From positions 2,294,001 to 2,358,000 of the forward strand of contig NZ_CP042432.1 in assembly GCF_008033235.1 (NCBI RefSeq): a stretch of 64,000 nucleotides of DNA, read 5' to 3'. Positions 7,579 to 16,552 of the stretch are shown in pieces (the stretch's first letter is position 1; each line of letters starts with the position of its first letter). Source of the stretch: Anseongella ginsenosidimutans. GTDB lineage: Bacteria; Bacteroidota; Bacteroidia; Sphingobacteriales; Sphingobacteriaceae. The notes under the pieces were generated by a model. It saw nothing but the letters and a program-made list of their open reading frames with translations, searched no databases and was not told the origin of the DNA. The translations under genes were made by a program, and so were the position numbers.

Positions 7579-8827
7579 TTATAGAAGCAGCTGCGGGGCA
7601 TTGATAATTCTGCTGTTATGCTTTTCCCAGGCCTTGCAGGCACAGCAGGTGCTGACGCTGGAAAATATTCTTGATAGCATCCGCAGCAATAATCCCTTAC
7701 TCGAAAGTTATGAATACCGGATCAACGCGGAACATGCTTATGCCGAAGGCGCCAAAAGCTGGATGGCTCCGATGGTGGGAGCGGGTACCTTCATGACGCC
7801 GTACCCCGGAAGCGAGATCATGAATGAGGGCGATAAAGGAATGTTTATGGTAGGGGCGGAGCAGTCCATTCCCAATCCTGCCAGGCTAAAGGCCCGCGAA
7901 AACTACCTGGAGTCAAAAGCGGCAATTACTGCTGCCGGGCAAAGTGGTACCTATAACCAGCTGCGGGCGCAGGCAAAAGGCCTTTACTACCAGTGGATGG
8001 TACTGGAAAAGAAAAAAGCGGTGCTGGAGGAAAGCCGTCAGATCATGCAAACGATGCTAAAGCTGGCCAGGATCCGCTATCCTTACAGCCAGGGAAGCCT
8101 GGGAAGTATTTACAAGGCAGAGGGCCGGCTGGAGGAAACAGAGAATTTGATCCTGATGACGAACAGCCAGATCATCAAGAAAAATATTATCCTGAATGCG
8201 CTTATGAATATTCCGGACAGTGTACGCTATCACATAGACCTTGGCGAACCGGACGTTGATCCGCTGCTTGCATCAGTTGACAGCGCTTACCTTGTGCAAA
8301 ACCGCAGCGATCTCCTGGGCGTGGAACGCAGCATTGAATCCAAGCAGCTTGGCCTGGAACTGGAGAAAATGGAGCGCAAACCGGGGTTCAGCATCCGCTT
8401 CGAACACATGATGCCCTACGGTTCCATGATGCCCAATCAATATACGCTAATGGGCATGATCAGTATTCCAATAGCTCCCTGGTCTTCCAGGATGTACAAA
8501 TCCAATATAAAAGGGATGCAACTGGAAATTCAGGCCATGGAAAAAGAGCGGGAAGCAATGCTGAAGAGGATGCAGGGCATGATCAGGGGCATGACCCGGG
8601 ATATTCGCATCATGCAGCAGCAGTTAAGGAATTATACCGAAAAGATCCTTCCTGCCCTGAAGAAAAATTATGAGGTGACGCTGCTCTCCTACGAGCAGAG
8701 CCAGGAAGAACTTTCTCTGGTGATCAACGCCTGGGAGACGCTCAATATGGCGCAGATGGAATATCTGGATAAACTGGAAGCATATTATTTAATGGTTGTG
8801 GAGTATGAAAAGGAGATTGAGCAATAA
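7565..8827 (+). CDS. TolC-family outer-membrane efflux factor
   Basis: A 420-aa outer-membrane channel partner of the metal pump. The ATG at 7565 follows a CTGGAGGTG ribosome site and gives a proper signal peptide (ALIILLLCFSQALQAQ); an upstream ATG at 7544 would put seven residues before it. The rest is mostly long alpha-helices with heptad character, as in the CusC/CzcC group, including a Met-rich stretch around residues 260-345 (KMERKPGFSIRFEHMMPYG, then repeated GMxxxMxR). The Met-rich stretch would suit Cu(I)/Ag(I) handling, by inference. It overlaps the pump's end by 14 bp and the next adaptor's start by 23 bp, so translation is probably coupled. Confidence 0.88.
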   Translation: MQSINYRSSCGALIILLLCFSQALQAQQVLTLENILDSIRSNNPLLESYEYRINAEHAYAEGAKSWMAPMVGAGTFMTPYPGSEIMNEGDKGMFMVGAEQSIPNPARLKARENYLESKAAITAAGQSGTYNQLRAQAKGLYYQWMVLEKKKAVLEESRQIMQTMLKLARIRYPYSQGSLGSIYKAEGRLEETENLILMTNSQIIKKNIILNALMNIPDSVRYHIDLGEPDVDPLLASVDSAYLVQNRSDLLGVERSIESKQLGLELEKMERKPGFSIRFEHMMPYGSMMPNQYTLMGMISIPIAPWSSRMYKSNIKGMQLEIQAMEKEREAMLKRMQGMIRGMTRDIRIMQQQLRNYTEKILPALKKNYEVTLLSYEQSQEELSLVINAWETLNMAQMEYLDKLEAYYLMVVEYEKEIEQ

Positions 8828-10073
8828 TATACTGCTGCTGTTGCTGATGGGTGGGGCAGCGCTGCTGACTGTCTCCTGCAACATCGGGAAAAATAAGCAG
8901 GAACATACTTATTCCACGGGTTACATTTGTCCCATGCACCCGGAGATCGTACGGGAAAAGCCGGACGTTTGTCCTATTTGTAGCATGGACCTGGTGCCGG
9001 TGAATAACGGGCATGGCGGAGATCACGCTGCCTTGAGCAAGGACCTCAGGTACCTGCTTAAACCGGTAAATAGTACGGTGGTAGCTGACATCCGTACCAT
9101 AACGCCTTTTAAAAAGGAAATGAAGGTACAAACCGAGGCAAGCGGGATCATCACTTATGATACGCGCCGGTCACATTCCATTCCCCTCCGCTTCGGCGGC
9201 CGGGTTGAACGCCTGTATGTCCATTACAATTTTCAGCCGGTACGTAAAGGGCAAAAGATACTGGAGATATATAGTCCGGAGATCGTCACCGCGCAGAACG
9301 AGTTATTATTTCTGCTGGAATCCGATCCGGATAATCATGTGCTGATCGGAGCCTCCAGGCAAAAGCTGCGCCTGCTGGGCTTAACCGCTGCGCAGCTCAA
9401 CCGTTTGACCGAAACCGGGGAAGCGGCTTATTCATTAGCGATCTATAGCCCCTACAGCGGTTATATTTACGAAGAATCCGCCCGTTCCGCAACGCCGGAG
9501 CCGGCCGGTATGAGCAATACGGAGCCCGGCCAAACCGGGCTAACTACACGTGAAGGTATGTACCTGGCCAAAGGAGAAACCGCTTTTAGGGTAATCAATA
9601 CCAGTCAGGTGCGGGCGGAATTCAATATTTACCCGGAAATGGCTCCCTATATCCGAAAAGGGGACAGCCTTATCCTCATACCTGATTTTAACAAGGATTT
9701 ATTGCTTGGGGCGACCGTGGATTTCCTGCAGCCCTTTTATCAGAACGGAGAAAATTTCGCGAAGGTACGTGTACGTCTTAACAATACGGAAGGCCTTTTC
9801 AGGCCCGGGCAACTTATCACTGCGCGCTTTCAGCATAATACTGACAGCGCCTGGTGGATACCGAAGGCAGCAGTGCTGGACCTGGGAACGAAAAAAGTTG
9901 CGTTCATTAAAGAAAGCGGGGCTTTTCGTCCCCGGCTCATTTCCATAGGCCGTACATCGGGCAATTGGACGGAAGTGGTTTCGGGCCTTTCCGCCACAGA
10001 TACGGTAGCCAGGAACGGGCACTACCTGGTAGACAGCGAAGGATTTGTAAAAATTGAATCGAAGGGACAATGA
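8805..10073 (+). CDS. cusB: RND periplasmic adaptor with heavy-metal-binding domain (first copy)
   Basis: A 422-aa membrane-fusion protein linking the inner-membrane pump to the outer-membrane channel. The start at 8805 gives a lipoprotein signal with lipobox LTVSC (Cys25). Residues 42-63 form a small heavy-metal-binding domain, CPMHPEI then CPICSMDL, with four ligands C42, H45, C56 and C59. The barrel-sandwich and beta-barrel regions follow (RFGGRVERLYVHYNFQPVRK, IYSPEIVTAQNELL). About 25 residues near 225-250 (TPEPAGMSNTEPG) are an unusual loop. It shares a 4-bp ATGA overlap with the next adaptor gene. Confidence 0.9.
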   Translation: MKRRLSNNILLLLLMGGAALLTVSCNIGKNKQEHTYSTGYICPMHPEIVREKPDVCPICSMDLVPVNNGHGGDHAALSKDLRYLLKPVNSTVVADIRTITPFKKEMKVQTEASGIITYDTRRSHSIPLRFGGRVERLYVHYNFQPVRKGQKILEIYSPEIVTAQNELLFLLESDPDNHVLIGASRQKLRLLGLTAAQLNRLTETGEAAYSLAIYSPYSGYIYEESARSATPEPAGMSNTEPGQTGLTTREGMYLAKGETAFRVINTSQVRAEFNIYPEMAPYIRKGDSLILIPDFNKDLLLGATVDFLQPFYQNGENFAKVRVRLNNTEGLFRPGQLITARFQHNTDSAWWIPKAAVLDLGTKKVAFIKESGAFRPRLISIGRTSGNWTEVVSGLSATDTVARNGHYLVDSEGFVKIESKGQ

Positions 10074-11290
10074 CGAAGATCAAATACATGATGAAAGCAG
10101 GGCTTGGGGCTTTACTGATCCTGATCATGGCAGCATGTGCCAGGCAACAACAGGAAACAGGCGACGCCGGCCTTAGCCACACCTGCCCCATGCACCCGCA
10201 GATTGTGCAGGAAAGTTTCGGGACCTGCCCCATCTGCGGAATGGATCTGGTGCCGGTCAATCAAGCCGGCGCTGAACAGGAGATCATGCTCAGCAACCGG
10301 CAAATTGCCCTGGCCAATATCCGGGTGGAGCCCCTGAGTCCCGGTAATCTTGGGAATAATACCTTTGTCACCGGGAAACTGGCTGCGGACCAGGAATTGA
10401 TTGATGTGGTTAGCAGCCGGGTGCCGGGACGCATTGAAAAGTTGTACATAAAAGAAACCGGCCGGCAAATCAGCAAGGGGCAGCCCCTGTATGAAATGTA
10501 CAGTGAGGAGTTATTGACGCTTCAGAACGAGTACCTGCTCACCCTTGAACAATACAGGCAGTTGGGGGACACGGACAAGCGGTACGCCTCTTTTATGGAA
10601 GCCGCCCGGAAAAAGCTGCTGCTGTACGGGATGACCGCAGATCAGGTAAAGCGCCTGGGAGAAACAAAAGCGCGTTCCGCCCTTGTGACATTCGGGTCGC
10701 CGGTTTCGGGCATCGTTACTGAAATAGCCGCTGCGGAGGGTCAATATGTGGCCGAAGGCAGTATCCTGTACCGGATCGAAGGGCTGGACCGTTTGTGGGT
10801 CGAAGCTGAATTGTATCCCCGGGAAGCCGCGCTGGTGAAAGAAGGTGACCAGGTTCGGGTAATAGTAGCGGGCTATGAGCATGAACCCCTCAGCGGTAAA
10901 GTTGTTTTCCTGAACCCGGAATACCGTACCGGCACCCAAATCCTGACCTTGCGGGCACAAATAGCCAATCCGGGTAAGCGCTTCCTGCCTGGCATGCAGG
11001 CCAGCGTGGTACTCAGCAATAACACGAGGACGGTCCTGGCTTTGCCGGTGGACGCGGTAGTGCGGGGAGAACACGGCGCCCACGTTTGGGTGAAGGCCGG
11101 CGAAGGCACCTTTACACCGCGTATGGTCAAGACAGGAATGGAAACCTTTGACCGGGTGGAGATCCTGGAAGGCTTGCAGGAAGGAGATTCCGTAGTGACC
11201 AGCGGAGCGTATCTCCTTTATGGAGAGCTGGTACTGAAAAAGGGCATTGAACCGGCAACCGCCCACCGGTATGAGAGCGATGAACTATAA
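10070..11290 (+). CDS. RND periplasmic adaptor with heavy-metal-binding domain (second copy)
   Basis: A 406-aa adaptor lipoprotein (lipobox IMAAC, Cys23) whose N-terminal metal-binding domain reads CPMHPQI then CPICGMDL (C39, H42, C53, C56). The core follows the CusB pattern: VVSSRVPGRIEKLYIKETG, YEMYSEELLTLQNEYLL, VTFGSPVSGIVTEI, then a C-terminal barrel. It starts inside the stop codon of the first adaptor. The two are clearly paralogous but diverged, so both are likely kept for function. They may form a mixed adaptor ring on the pump, or one may serve the TolC protein in another role; the sequence does not decide. Confidence 0.9.
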   Translation: MTKIKYMMKAGLGALLILIMAACARQQQETGDAGLSHTCPMHPQIVQESFGTCPICGMDLVPVNQAGAEQEIMLSNRQIALANIRVEPLSPGNLGNNTFVTGKLAADQELIDVVSSRVPGRIEKLYIKETGRQISKGQPLYEMYSEELLTLQNEYLLTLEQYRQLGDTDKRYASFMEAARKKLLLYGMTADQVKRLGETKARSALVTFGSPVSGIVTEIAAAEGQYVAEGSILYRIEGLDRLWVEAELYPREAALVKEGDQVRVIVAGYEHEPLSGKVVFLNPEYRTGTQILTLRAQIANPGKRFLPGMQASVVLSNNTRTVLALPVDAVVRGEHGAHVWVKAGEGTFTPRMVKTGMETFDRVEILEGLQEGDSVVTSGAYLLYGELVLKKGIEPATAHRYESDEL

Positions 11291-11331
11291 TAGAATTTCG
11301 ATCATTAAATCATTTATTAAAAACCATTCAA

Positions 11332-11856
11332 ATGAAAAAGAACATCAGATTTGCATGTTTTCTTACCTCAACAGTTTTGGTCGTGGCTTTAAGCGCCTGC
11401 GGGCCCCGGCAACAGCAGAACGCCTCAGGTTCCGAAGTTTCCGCTCCCGTGTTTGACGACGAGCAATTAACAGGTGCTTATGAGCGGTACATTCATCTAA
11501 AAGATGCGCTGGTAACTTCCGACGCCGATAAGGCGAAATCCGAAGCTGCTATGCTCCACGCCGAACTCGGTAAAATCGCGGAAGGCGAAAACGCCGCGGC
11601 GCTTGCGGCCGGAATTGCAGGGACAACAGATCTCCAGGCGCAGCGAACCGCCTTCTCGAAACTAAGCAATGCGATGACTGAACTCGTAAAGGCCGCTGAA
11701 GTAACAGATGGTGAAGTTTATCTCGCATTCTGTCCCATGGCCATGGATGATACCGGGGCATACTGGCTCGCCAATGAGCAAGAGATCCGTAATCCTTATT
11801 TCGGCGATAAAATGATGAGGTGCGGAGAAATAAAAGAACGATGGATGAATCCCTGA
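11332..11856 (+). CDS. DUF3347 lipoprotein
   Basis: A 174-aa lipoprotein (lipobox ALSAC, Cys23) made almost entirely of a DUF3347 domain: a helical segment from ERYIHLKDALVTSDADKAKS, then the signature FCPMAMDDTGAYWLANEQEI, NPYFGDKMMRCGEI. In many Bacteroidota this domain is fused to the end of CusB-type adaptors or occurs alone beside them. The Cys-Pro-Met and Met-Met-Arg-Cys motifs suggest soft-metal binding in the periplasm (inference). It lies 41 bp after the second adaptor and closes the efflux operon. Confidence 0.85.
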   Translation: MKKNIRFACFLTSTVLVVALSACGPRQQQNASGSEVSAPVFDDEQLTGAYERYIHLKDALVTSDADKAKSEAAMLHAELGKIAEGENAAALAAGIAGTTDLQAQRTAFSKLSNAMTELVKAAEVTDGEVYLAFCPMAMDDTGAYWLANEQEIRNPYFGDKMMRCGEIKERWMNP

Positions 11857-11879
11857 TTTCCCGTTCAGGCAGCCGCGGG

Positions 11880-13391
11880 TCAGGGAAAAGGAACGGGCTC
11901 ACCGGTACTTTTAACCGTCGGCATCGGGGCATTCCAAAGGCGGAGCTGCCTGCTTAGCAGCCTTGAAAGGGCTTCGGACTTTCCGGGATATTTCGCCGAC
12001 AAGTCGGTTGTTTCCCCGATGTCCGATCGCAGGTGATAAAGTTCCGTTTTGCCGCTGCGCATATCGTAGATCAGTTTCCATTCGCCCTGCCGGATCGCGC
12101 TTTTATAATTGATGCCCGGTCCGTCCCGGGGTTGCCATTTGTTGGGGAAATGCCAGATAAGCGCTTTTGATGTATCCGGACACCTGCCGGTATTTTTGAG
12201 AAAGGGCACAAAGCTTTTGCCGTCAATGGTTTGTACGGTCTCATAATCCTTGACCTGCGCCATTTCCAGCAGGGTGGGAAAGAAATCTTCGATGATCACG
12301 TACTGATCGCTAACTGAACCCGGCCGGGTGACTCCCGGCCATTTTACCAGCATAGGCTCGCGGATGCCTCCTTCGTAAACTGACCCTTTGCCTGCCCTGA
12401 GGGGCAGGTTTTGAGTGTGCTGCTCCCCGCCCATGGGAGGCGCCATGCTCAGGCCCCCGTTATCGGACATGAACAGAAGAATGGTATTTTCTGCCAGGTC
12501 GTTTTCTTCCAGGTAATCCATCACATCGCCCAGGCTTTGGTCCATGGCCGCAATCATGCTGGCGTACATAGCCTCCTTTTTGCTTAACCCGGCATCGATG
12601 TATTTTTGGTAATAACGCTTGTCGGCCATTAAGGGAACGTGTACGGCATAGTGCGCCAGGTAGAGGAAAAAAGGTTCCTGCCTTGTTACCGGGTGTTCCA
12701 GGGCTTTCAGGGCTTCCAGCGTAAGTGCCTCCGTTAAAAAGGTCTCCGAGCCATAATACTGGACCAGGTCCTGGACCGCGTTAAAGCTCGTTTTCCCGGG
12801 AATATTCCCATAATTTTCCGTACCCAGGTAACTTTGGGGATGCCCGATGGAATTGCCGGCAATATTAACGGTAAACCCTAAATTACGGGGATTGGCGCCC
12901 GGGGTACCGGCCGGGCCCCAATGAGCCTTCCCTGCATGAACGGTAAAATACCCGGCTTCCTTTAACAGTTGAGGCAGGGGCGTCGCATGCACCGTATGCG
13001 GAATGCCTTCCACGGGACTGAGGCCGTTATAATTCCAGGGAGCCGGCCCGAATAAGCTGTCCCGCCGGTCGGTGGGATGATCTTTCAGCGGATGGGTCCA
13101 GTTTGTGACGCCATGATGAGCAGCATTCATTCCTGTTATCAGGCTGATTCTGGTGGGAGTACATACCGGGGTGGAATAAGCATTGCTGAATTTCATTCCT
13201 TCCCTGGCCAGCCGCTCCATATTCGGTGTATGATAACGTTTGTTCAGAGGCATCACGCTATCGGCGAAGGGCACGGAAGTGTCCATCCATCCCATGTCGT
13301 CTACCATGAATACCACAATGTTCGGTTTCTGCTGAGCCTGAACCAGCGGTGAAAGAAGGACGCCGGCGAAAAGTAATATGATTTTTTTCAT
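11880..13391 (-). CDS. exported type I sulfatase
   Basis: A 503-aa sulfatase with a signal peptide ending LVQAQ. It hydrolyses sulfate esters using a formylglycine made from Cys77 in the activation motif CTPTR (type I Cys form), which needs an activating enzyme from elsewhere in the genome. Metal-binding DD at 31-32 (FMVDDMGW), GKAHWG near 155 and MSDNGG near 310 complete the active-site pattern. Its start overlaps the stop of the TonB receptor gene by 4 bp, so the two are translationally coupled. The substrate is unknown; the arrangement suggests it acts on a sulfated compound handled by that receptor. Confidence 0.92.
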   Translation of the reverse strand: MKKIILLFAGVLLSPLVQAQQKPNIVVFMVDDMGWMDTSVPFADSVMPLNKRYHTPNMERLAREGMKFSNAYSTPVCTPTRISLITGMNAAHHGVTNWTHPLKDHPTDRRDSLFGPAPWNYNGLSPVEGIPHTVHATPLPQLLKEAGYFTVHAGKAHWGPAGTPGANPRNLGFTVNIAGNSIGHPQSYLGTENYGNIPGKTSFNAVQDLVQYYGSETFLTEALTLEALKALEHPVTRQEPFFLYLAHYAVHVPLMADKRYYQKYIDAGLSKKEAMYASMIAAMDQSLGDVMDYLEENDLAENTILLFMSDNGGLSMAPPMGGEQHTQNLPLRAGKGSVYEGGIREPMLVKWPGVTRPGSVSDQYVIIEDFFPTLLEMAQVKDYETVQTIDGKSFVPFLKNTGRCPDTSKALIWHFPNKWQPRDGPGINYKSAIRQGEWKLIYDMRSGKTELYHLRSDIGETTDLSAKYPGKSEALSRLLSRQLRLWNAPMPTVKSTGEPVPFP

Positions 13392-15574
13392 AACCTCAGT
13401 TTTATTCCTCCGTTGATCACGAACCCATCCATCGGGGCGTAAATGTCGTTGAACGCCGGATTGGTAATATCACCGGTATAAATGGTGCCAAAACCGGCCT
13501 GACGGGTATCGGTCAGGTTCTCGAAGTTCAAAAATATCGAAAACCCTTCCCATAATTTTTCGAGCATCAGCCCGGCGACCCAGTAACTTTTCCCGCTTGT
13601 TCCATCGTTCAGGGTTTGTTTGCCAAAATAGTAGGCTTCCAAACCGATCTTCCACTCCTCTTCCACTTCGTACATGAGAACGTTGTTCAGCCGGTGTTTG
13701 GAAACCAGCGGGTAGGACATCGTTTTCCCCCCGGTATGCTGGTCTACGTCTGCCAGGGTATAACCTATGAATAATTTAAAATCTCCGTACGTGATTTTTG
13801 CGTTCGTTTCTATTCCCCTTGTGTTAAGATAACCTTCCGGCTGAAGGTAAGCCAAGCTGCCGTTTTCCACCTGTGTCAGGAGGATGGGATCGTTGATGCG
13901 GGTATAGAAAAACAGCTGGTTAATACTGAAGCTACCCTTATCGCCAAACAAGCCCGTGCGGAAATTGATGTCGTAACTGGCGCCGTAAGAGCGTTCCGCT
14001 TCCGTGTTTTTCACGTCCAGGGGAAGCACATTCCGGAACTGGACCCGTTCCGCGTCTTCCGTAAAAACAGTCGGCGCTTTATAGCCCATTCCGCCGCCTA
14101 AACGGGTAGAAAAATGCTCGTTGACCTTCCATAAGGCAGAAACGCGGGGCAAAAAGAAGAAGCCGTAATTATTGTGATAGTCGCCCCGGAGCCCGGACTC
14201 AACCGTAAATTTCCCCGAAGTGTTCCAGGTATTTTGTATAAAGCCCCCAATCGTATGATACTGATAGTCCCTCAATGCGGTGTTTTCAGCCTTATCCTCT
14301 TTAAAATGATCGGTGACGAAATTGACGCCCGCTACCCAGTCCGCGTTGTCTCCCTTGCGGGAATAGTTGGCTTCAGTATAGGTGGAAAGCTGACCGCCGG
14401 AAAACTTGTAGTCCGGCATTCCGATGCTTCGGTCATAGTAGCCGGCGCTGTTGCGGAAAACCAGTTTTTCCCTGCTGTTCAGCTCATGATCAAGTTCTAT
14501 TTGCGTGCTGTAACGCCCCGTTTTATTCTCTTCGAAATACGTATGCCCGGGGCTGCCGTTACCTTTGACGTATTCCAGGTCTCCGCCCACCCGTTTTTCT
14601 ACGGTGGCGTTGATTCCCGCATAGAGCGTGGTCCGGTCCGTAAAATAAAGATATATTTTCGGATTCAGCGTGAAGCGGTCAAATTCGGGGATGGCCGTTA
14701 ATCCGATGTCTGATGGGTCATAAGCGCTGCCGTGATTGTAGGCCGCGTAAATTGTTGTCCCTGTTTTTTTGAATTTCTCCGCATAGAAAGCGTTGGCGTC
14801 CAGGCCTAACGCAGAGGTGCCGTTCAACAGGAGATTAAGCTGACGTTCTTCCGCAGGCTTTTTGGATACCAGGTTTACCAGCCCGGCAATGGCGCCGCCG
14901 CCGTATAGGGTAGAGGAGGATCCTTTGATCACTTCCACCTGCTGCAGGTCCAGCGGGGCGATTTGCAACAGACCCAGTCCCCCGGAAAAACCCGAATACA
15001 AGGGAAAGCCGTCCCGGATCATTTGGGTGTACTTTCCGTCAAGTCCCTGGATACGGATACTGGAATTGCCGCTGGTTGCCGAGGTTTGCTGGGTTTGAAT
15101 ACCCGTACTTTCAGCCAGCAGCATGCGGATATCCCCGGGCTTCATATTACCTTTTTCATCCAGTTCTTCTCCGGCGATCACTTCCACGCGGGTAGGGATA
15201 TTATCAATGGTTCTGCTGCTCCTGGTAGCAGTAATCACCACTTCTTCGAGTTCATGGTCGTCCCCATGTTCCGCCGGAACTAAAGAGATCAGGGCGGGAG
15301 ACGGTTGGTCAAAGGGAAAGATCACCGTATCTGAAAGGGGTTGATAACCAAGGTAGCTGAAAAAAATTACTTGTTCTCCGTCCGGAATGTTTTCCAGCAG
15401 GAGGTTTCCGCCGTGATCGGAAGCTGCTCCCAGGCCGGTTCCCTGAACGGTTACTGTCGCTCCCGGAAGCGGCTCGTCCGTCTCTGCATCTTTAACGATT
15501 GCTTTATAAGTATTTTGCGCATAGCTTGAAACAATACTAAACAGCATTGCCGAAAGCAAAATCAATCTCTTCAT
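13388..15574 (-). CDS. TonB-dependent outer-membrane receptor
   Basis: A 728-aa receptor of normal FecA/CirA size, not the long SusC type. After the signal peptide (LLSAMLFSIVSSYAQ) comes a carboxypeptidase-D-like regulatory domain at residues 22-100 (KAIVKDAETDEPLPGATVTV). A Ton-box-like ELEEVVITATRS follows, then the plug (GNSSIRIQGLDGKYTQMI, VIKGSSSTLYGGGAIAGLVN) and a 22-strand-type barrel ending in FVINGGIKLRL. It takes up a scarce ligand using TonB energy. It is preceded by a DUF6660-like gene, an arrangement common near metal or metallophore uptake genes, and followed by a coupled sulfatase. The ligand cannot be named from sequence. Confidence 0.93.
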   Translation of the reverse strand: MKRLILLSAMLFSIVSSYAQNTYKAIVKDAETDEPLPGATVTVQGTGLGAASDHGGNLLLENIPDGEQVIFFSYLGYQPLSDTVIFPFDQPSPALISLVPAEHGDDHELEEVVITATRSSRTIDNIPTRVEVIAGEELDEKGNMKPGDIRMLLAESTGIQTQQTSATSGNSSIRIQGLDGKYTQMIRDGFPLYSGFSGGLGLLQIAPLDLQQVEVIKGSSSTLYGGGAIAGLVNLVSKKPAEERQLNLLLNGTSALGLDANAFYAEKFKKTGTTIYAAYNHGSAYDPSDIGLTAIPEFDRFTLNPKIYLYFTDRTTLYAGINATVEKRVGGDLEYVKGNGSPGHTYFEENKTGRYSTQIELDHELNSREKLVFRNSAGYYDRSIGMPDYKFSGGQLSTYTEANYSRKGDNADWVAGVNFVTDHFKEDKAENTALRDYQYHTIGGFIQNTWNTSGKFTVESGLRGDYHNNYGFFFLPRVSALWKVNEHFSTRLGGGMGYKAPTVFTEDAERVQFRNVLPLDVKNTEAERSYGASYDINFRTGLFGDKGSFSINQLFFYTRINDPILLTQVENGSLAYLQPEGYLNTRGIETNAKITYGDFKLFIGYTLADVDQHTGGKTMSYPLVSKHRLNNVLMYEVEEEWKIGLEAYYFGKQTLNDGTSGKSYWVAGLMLEKLWEGFSIFLNFENLTDTRQAGFGTIYTGDITNPAFNDIYAPMDGFVINGGIKLRL

Positions 15575-15631
15575 TACTATGTATGAAATTATTTAGTGTA
15601 AGAAATAGCTAATAAAAAAAGCAGGATGGTA

Positions 15632-15952
15632 TTAACCTAATTTGGGCGGCTGCCAGACGGGAATAATTATCTCGCTTAATTTAAAGGGTAAATAACTGCC
15701 GTAGCAGGAAGAATGTTCGAGAGGTAATATAGAAGCAAGAAGTGAAAAGTCGTTTATAATGAATCCCGGGCAACTGCCGCAAACATAGAATGGAGAACAA
15801 TCTTTGCAGCAATCGTCTTTCTTTTCAGGGCAATTATCCGGCGAATCCGCTTGCTGCCCGTTATGGGCATGTGACTGTTCGGCCAGCACGCAGCATGGCA
15901 AACTGGTAAGCGCCAGCACAAACATCGATAATACTAAAACGATCAGCTTCAC
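15632..15952 (-). CDS. small Cys-rich exported protein, DUF6660-like, WQPP tail
   Basis: A 106-aa exported protein. The GTG start gives a signal peptide (LIVLVLSMFVLALTSLPCC). The mature part is rich in Cys and His (SHAHN, CPEKKDDCCKDCSPFYVCG, SCPG) and ends IWQPP-like as IIPVWQPPKLG. The cysteine layout and the WQPPK ending fit DUF6660. Function is unestablished; metal binding is plausible from composition. It lies 57 bp before the receptor gene and heads that operon. A near-leaderless promoter lies just upstream. Confidence 0.72.
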   Translation of the reverse strand: MKLIVLVLSMFVLALTSLPCCVLAEQSHAHNGQQADSPDNCPEKKDDCCKDCSPFYVCGSCPGFIINDFSLLASILPLEHSSCYGSYLPFKLSEIIIPVWQPPKLG

Positions 15953-15956
15953 TTCG

Positions 15957-15964
15957 CAAAAGTA
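15957..15964 (-). promoter_or_regulatory. Bacteroidota -7 box TACTTTTG of the DUF6660-like gene
   Basis: The minus strand reads TACTTTTG, an exact TAnnTTTG match that ends 4 bp before the GTG start. A transcript from here would be leaderless or nearly so. Confidence 0.55.
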
Positions 15965-16050
15965 TTAAAATATTGTAAAGCCATCCAAAAGGAGAATTTT
16001 ATCTTTCTTGGTTTTTTTCGTATCCTTGCAGTAATTTCATCCCAAGGAAA

Positions 16051-16425
16051 ATGCCCGCTTGCACGTTATATAAAAGGATATTCGCACAGCTTCTTTTGCT
16101 GTGTGTCTGCATTGCAGCTGGAAATTCCTGCCCTAACCGGAAATTTATCAAAGCGGAAGCACGGACAGCTGCTTCTCAGCGAATTGATATCGCGGCGGCG
16201 GAAAGCGGTCAATCGATCTGTTCCGCGGAAATTTTACGGGACGGGTTCTATGAAGTTTTTAAAACCGGTGGAAAAGCATCTCCGGCTGCTGTTTTGATCG
16301 GATTTTCCCTGAATTTGCTTAACAATGCTCCGGGTACCGTTTCTTATCTTCCGCCAAAACCGCGGAGCGTACTAGAAACTGATCCCTTTCCTTTGTTCCT
16401 GAAAAACGGGGTGCTGCTCGTTTAG
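16051..16425 (+). CDS. small exported protein with Pro-Pro tail, unknown family
   Basis: A 124-aa protein, not recognised with certainty. It has an N-terminal hydrophobic segment (FAQLLLLCVCIAAGNSCP) that could be a lipoprotein or plain export signal. Three cysteines lie in or near that segment and one at SICSAE. The end reads SYLPPKPRSVLETDPFPLFL then KNGVLLV, which resembles the HYC_CC_PP-like tail in layout (Tyr-x-Pro-Pro, then Pro-x-Phe, then a hydrophobic end). It is 127 bp before the TlpA start, on the same strand, and divergent from the DUF6660-like gene. An accessory role in metal or thiol handling is inference only. Confidence 0.55.
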   Translation: MPACTLYKRIFAQLLLLCVCIAAGNSCPNRKFIKAEARTAASQRIDIAAAESGQSICSAEILRDGFYEVFKTGGKASPAAVLIGFSLNLLNNAPGTVSYLPPKPRSVLETDPFPLFLKNGVLLV

Positions 16426-16552
16426 CCTCCGCCCGGCGTATCAGCAAAGCCCGAACGCATTAGCAAAACGCTATTAACCTTTTCCTTTCAACTATTTATT
16501 CAACCGTGTGTCCGGAAGACCGGATGCCAACATGTTATTTATATTTACAGTC

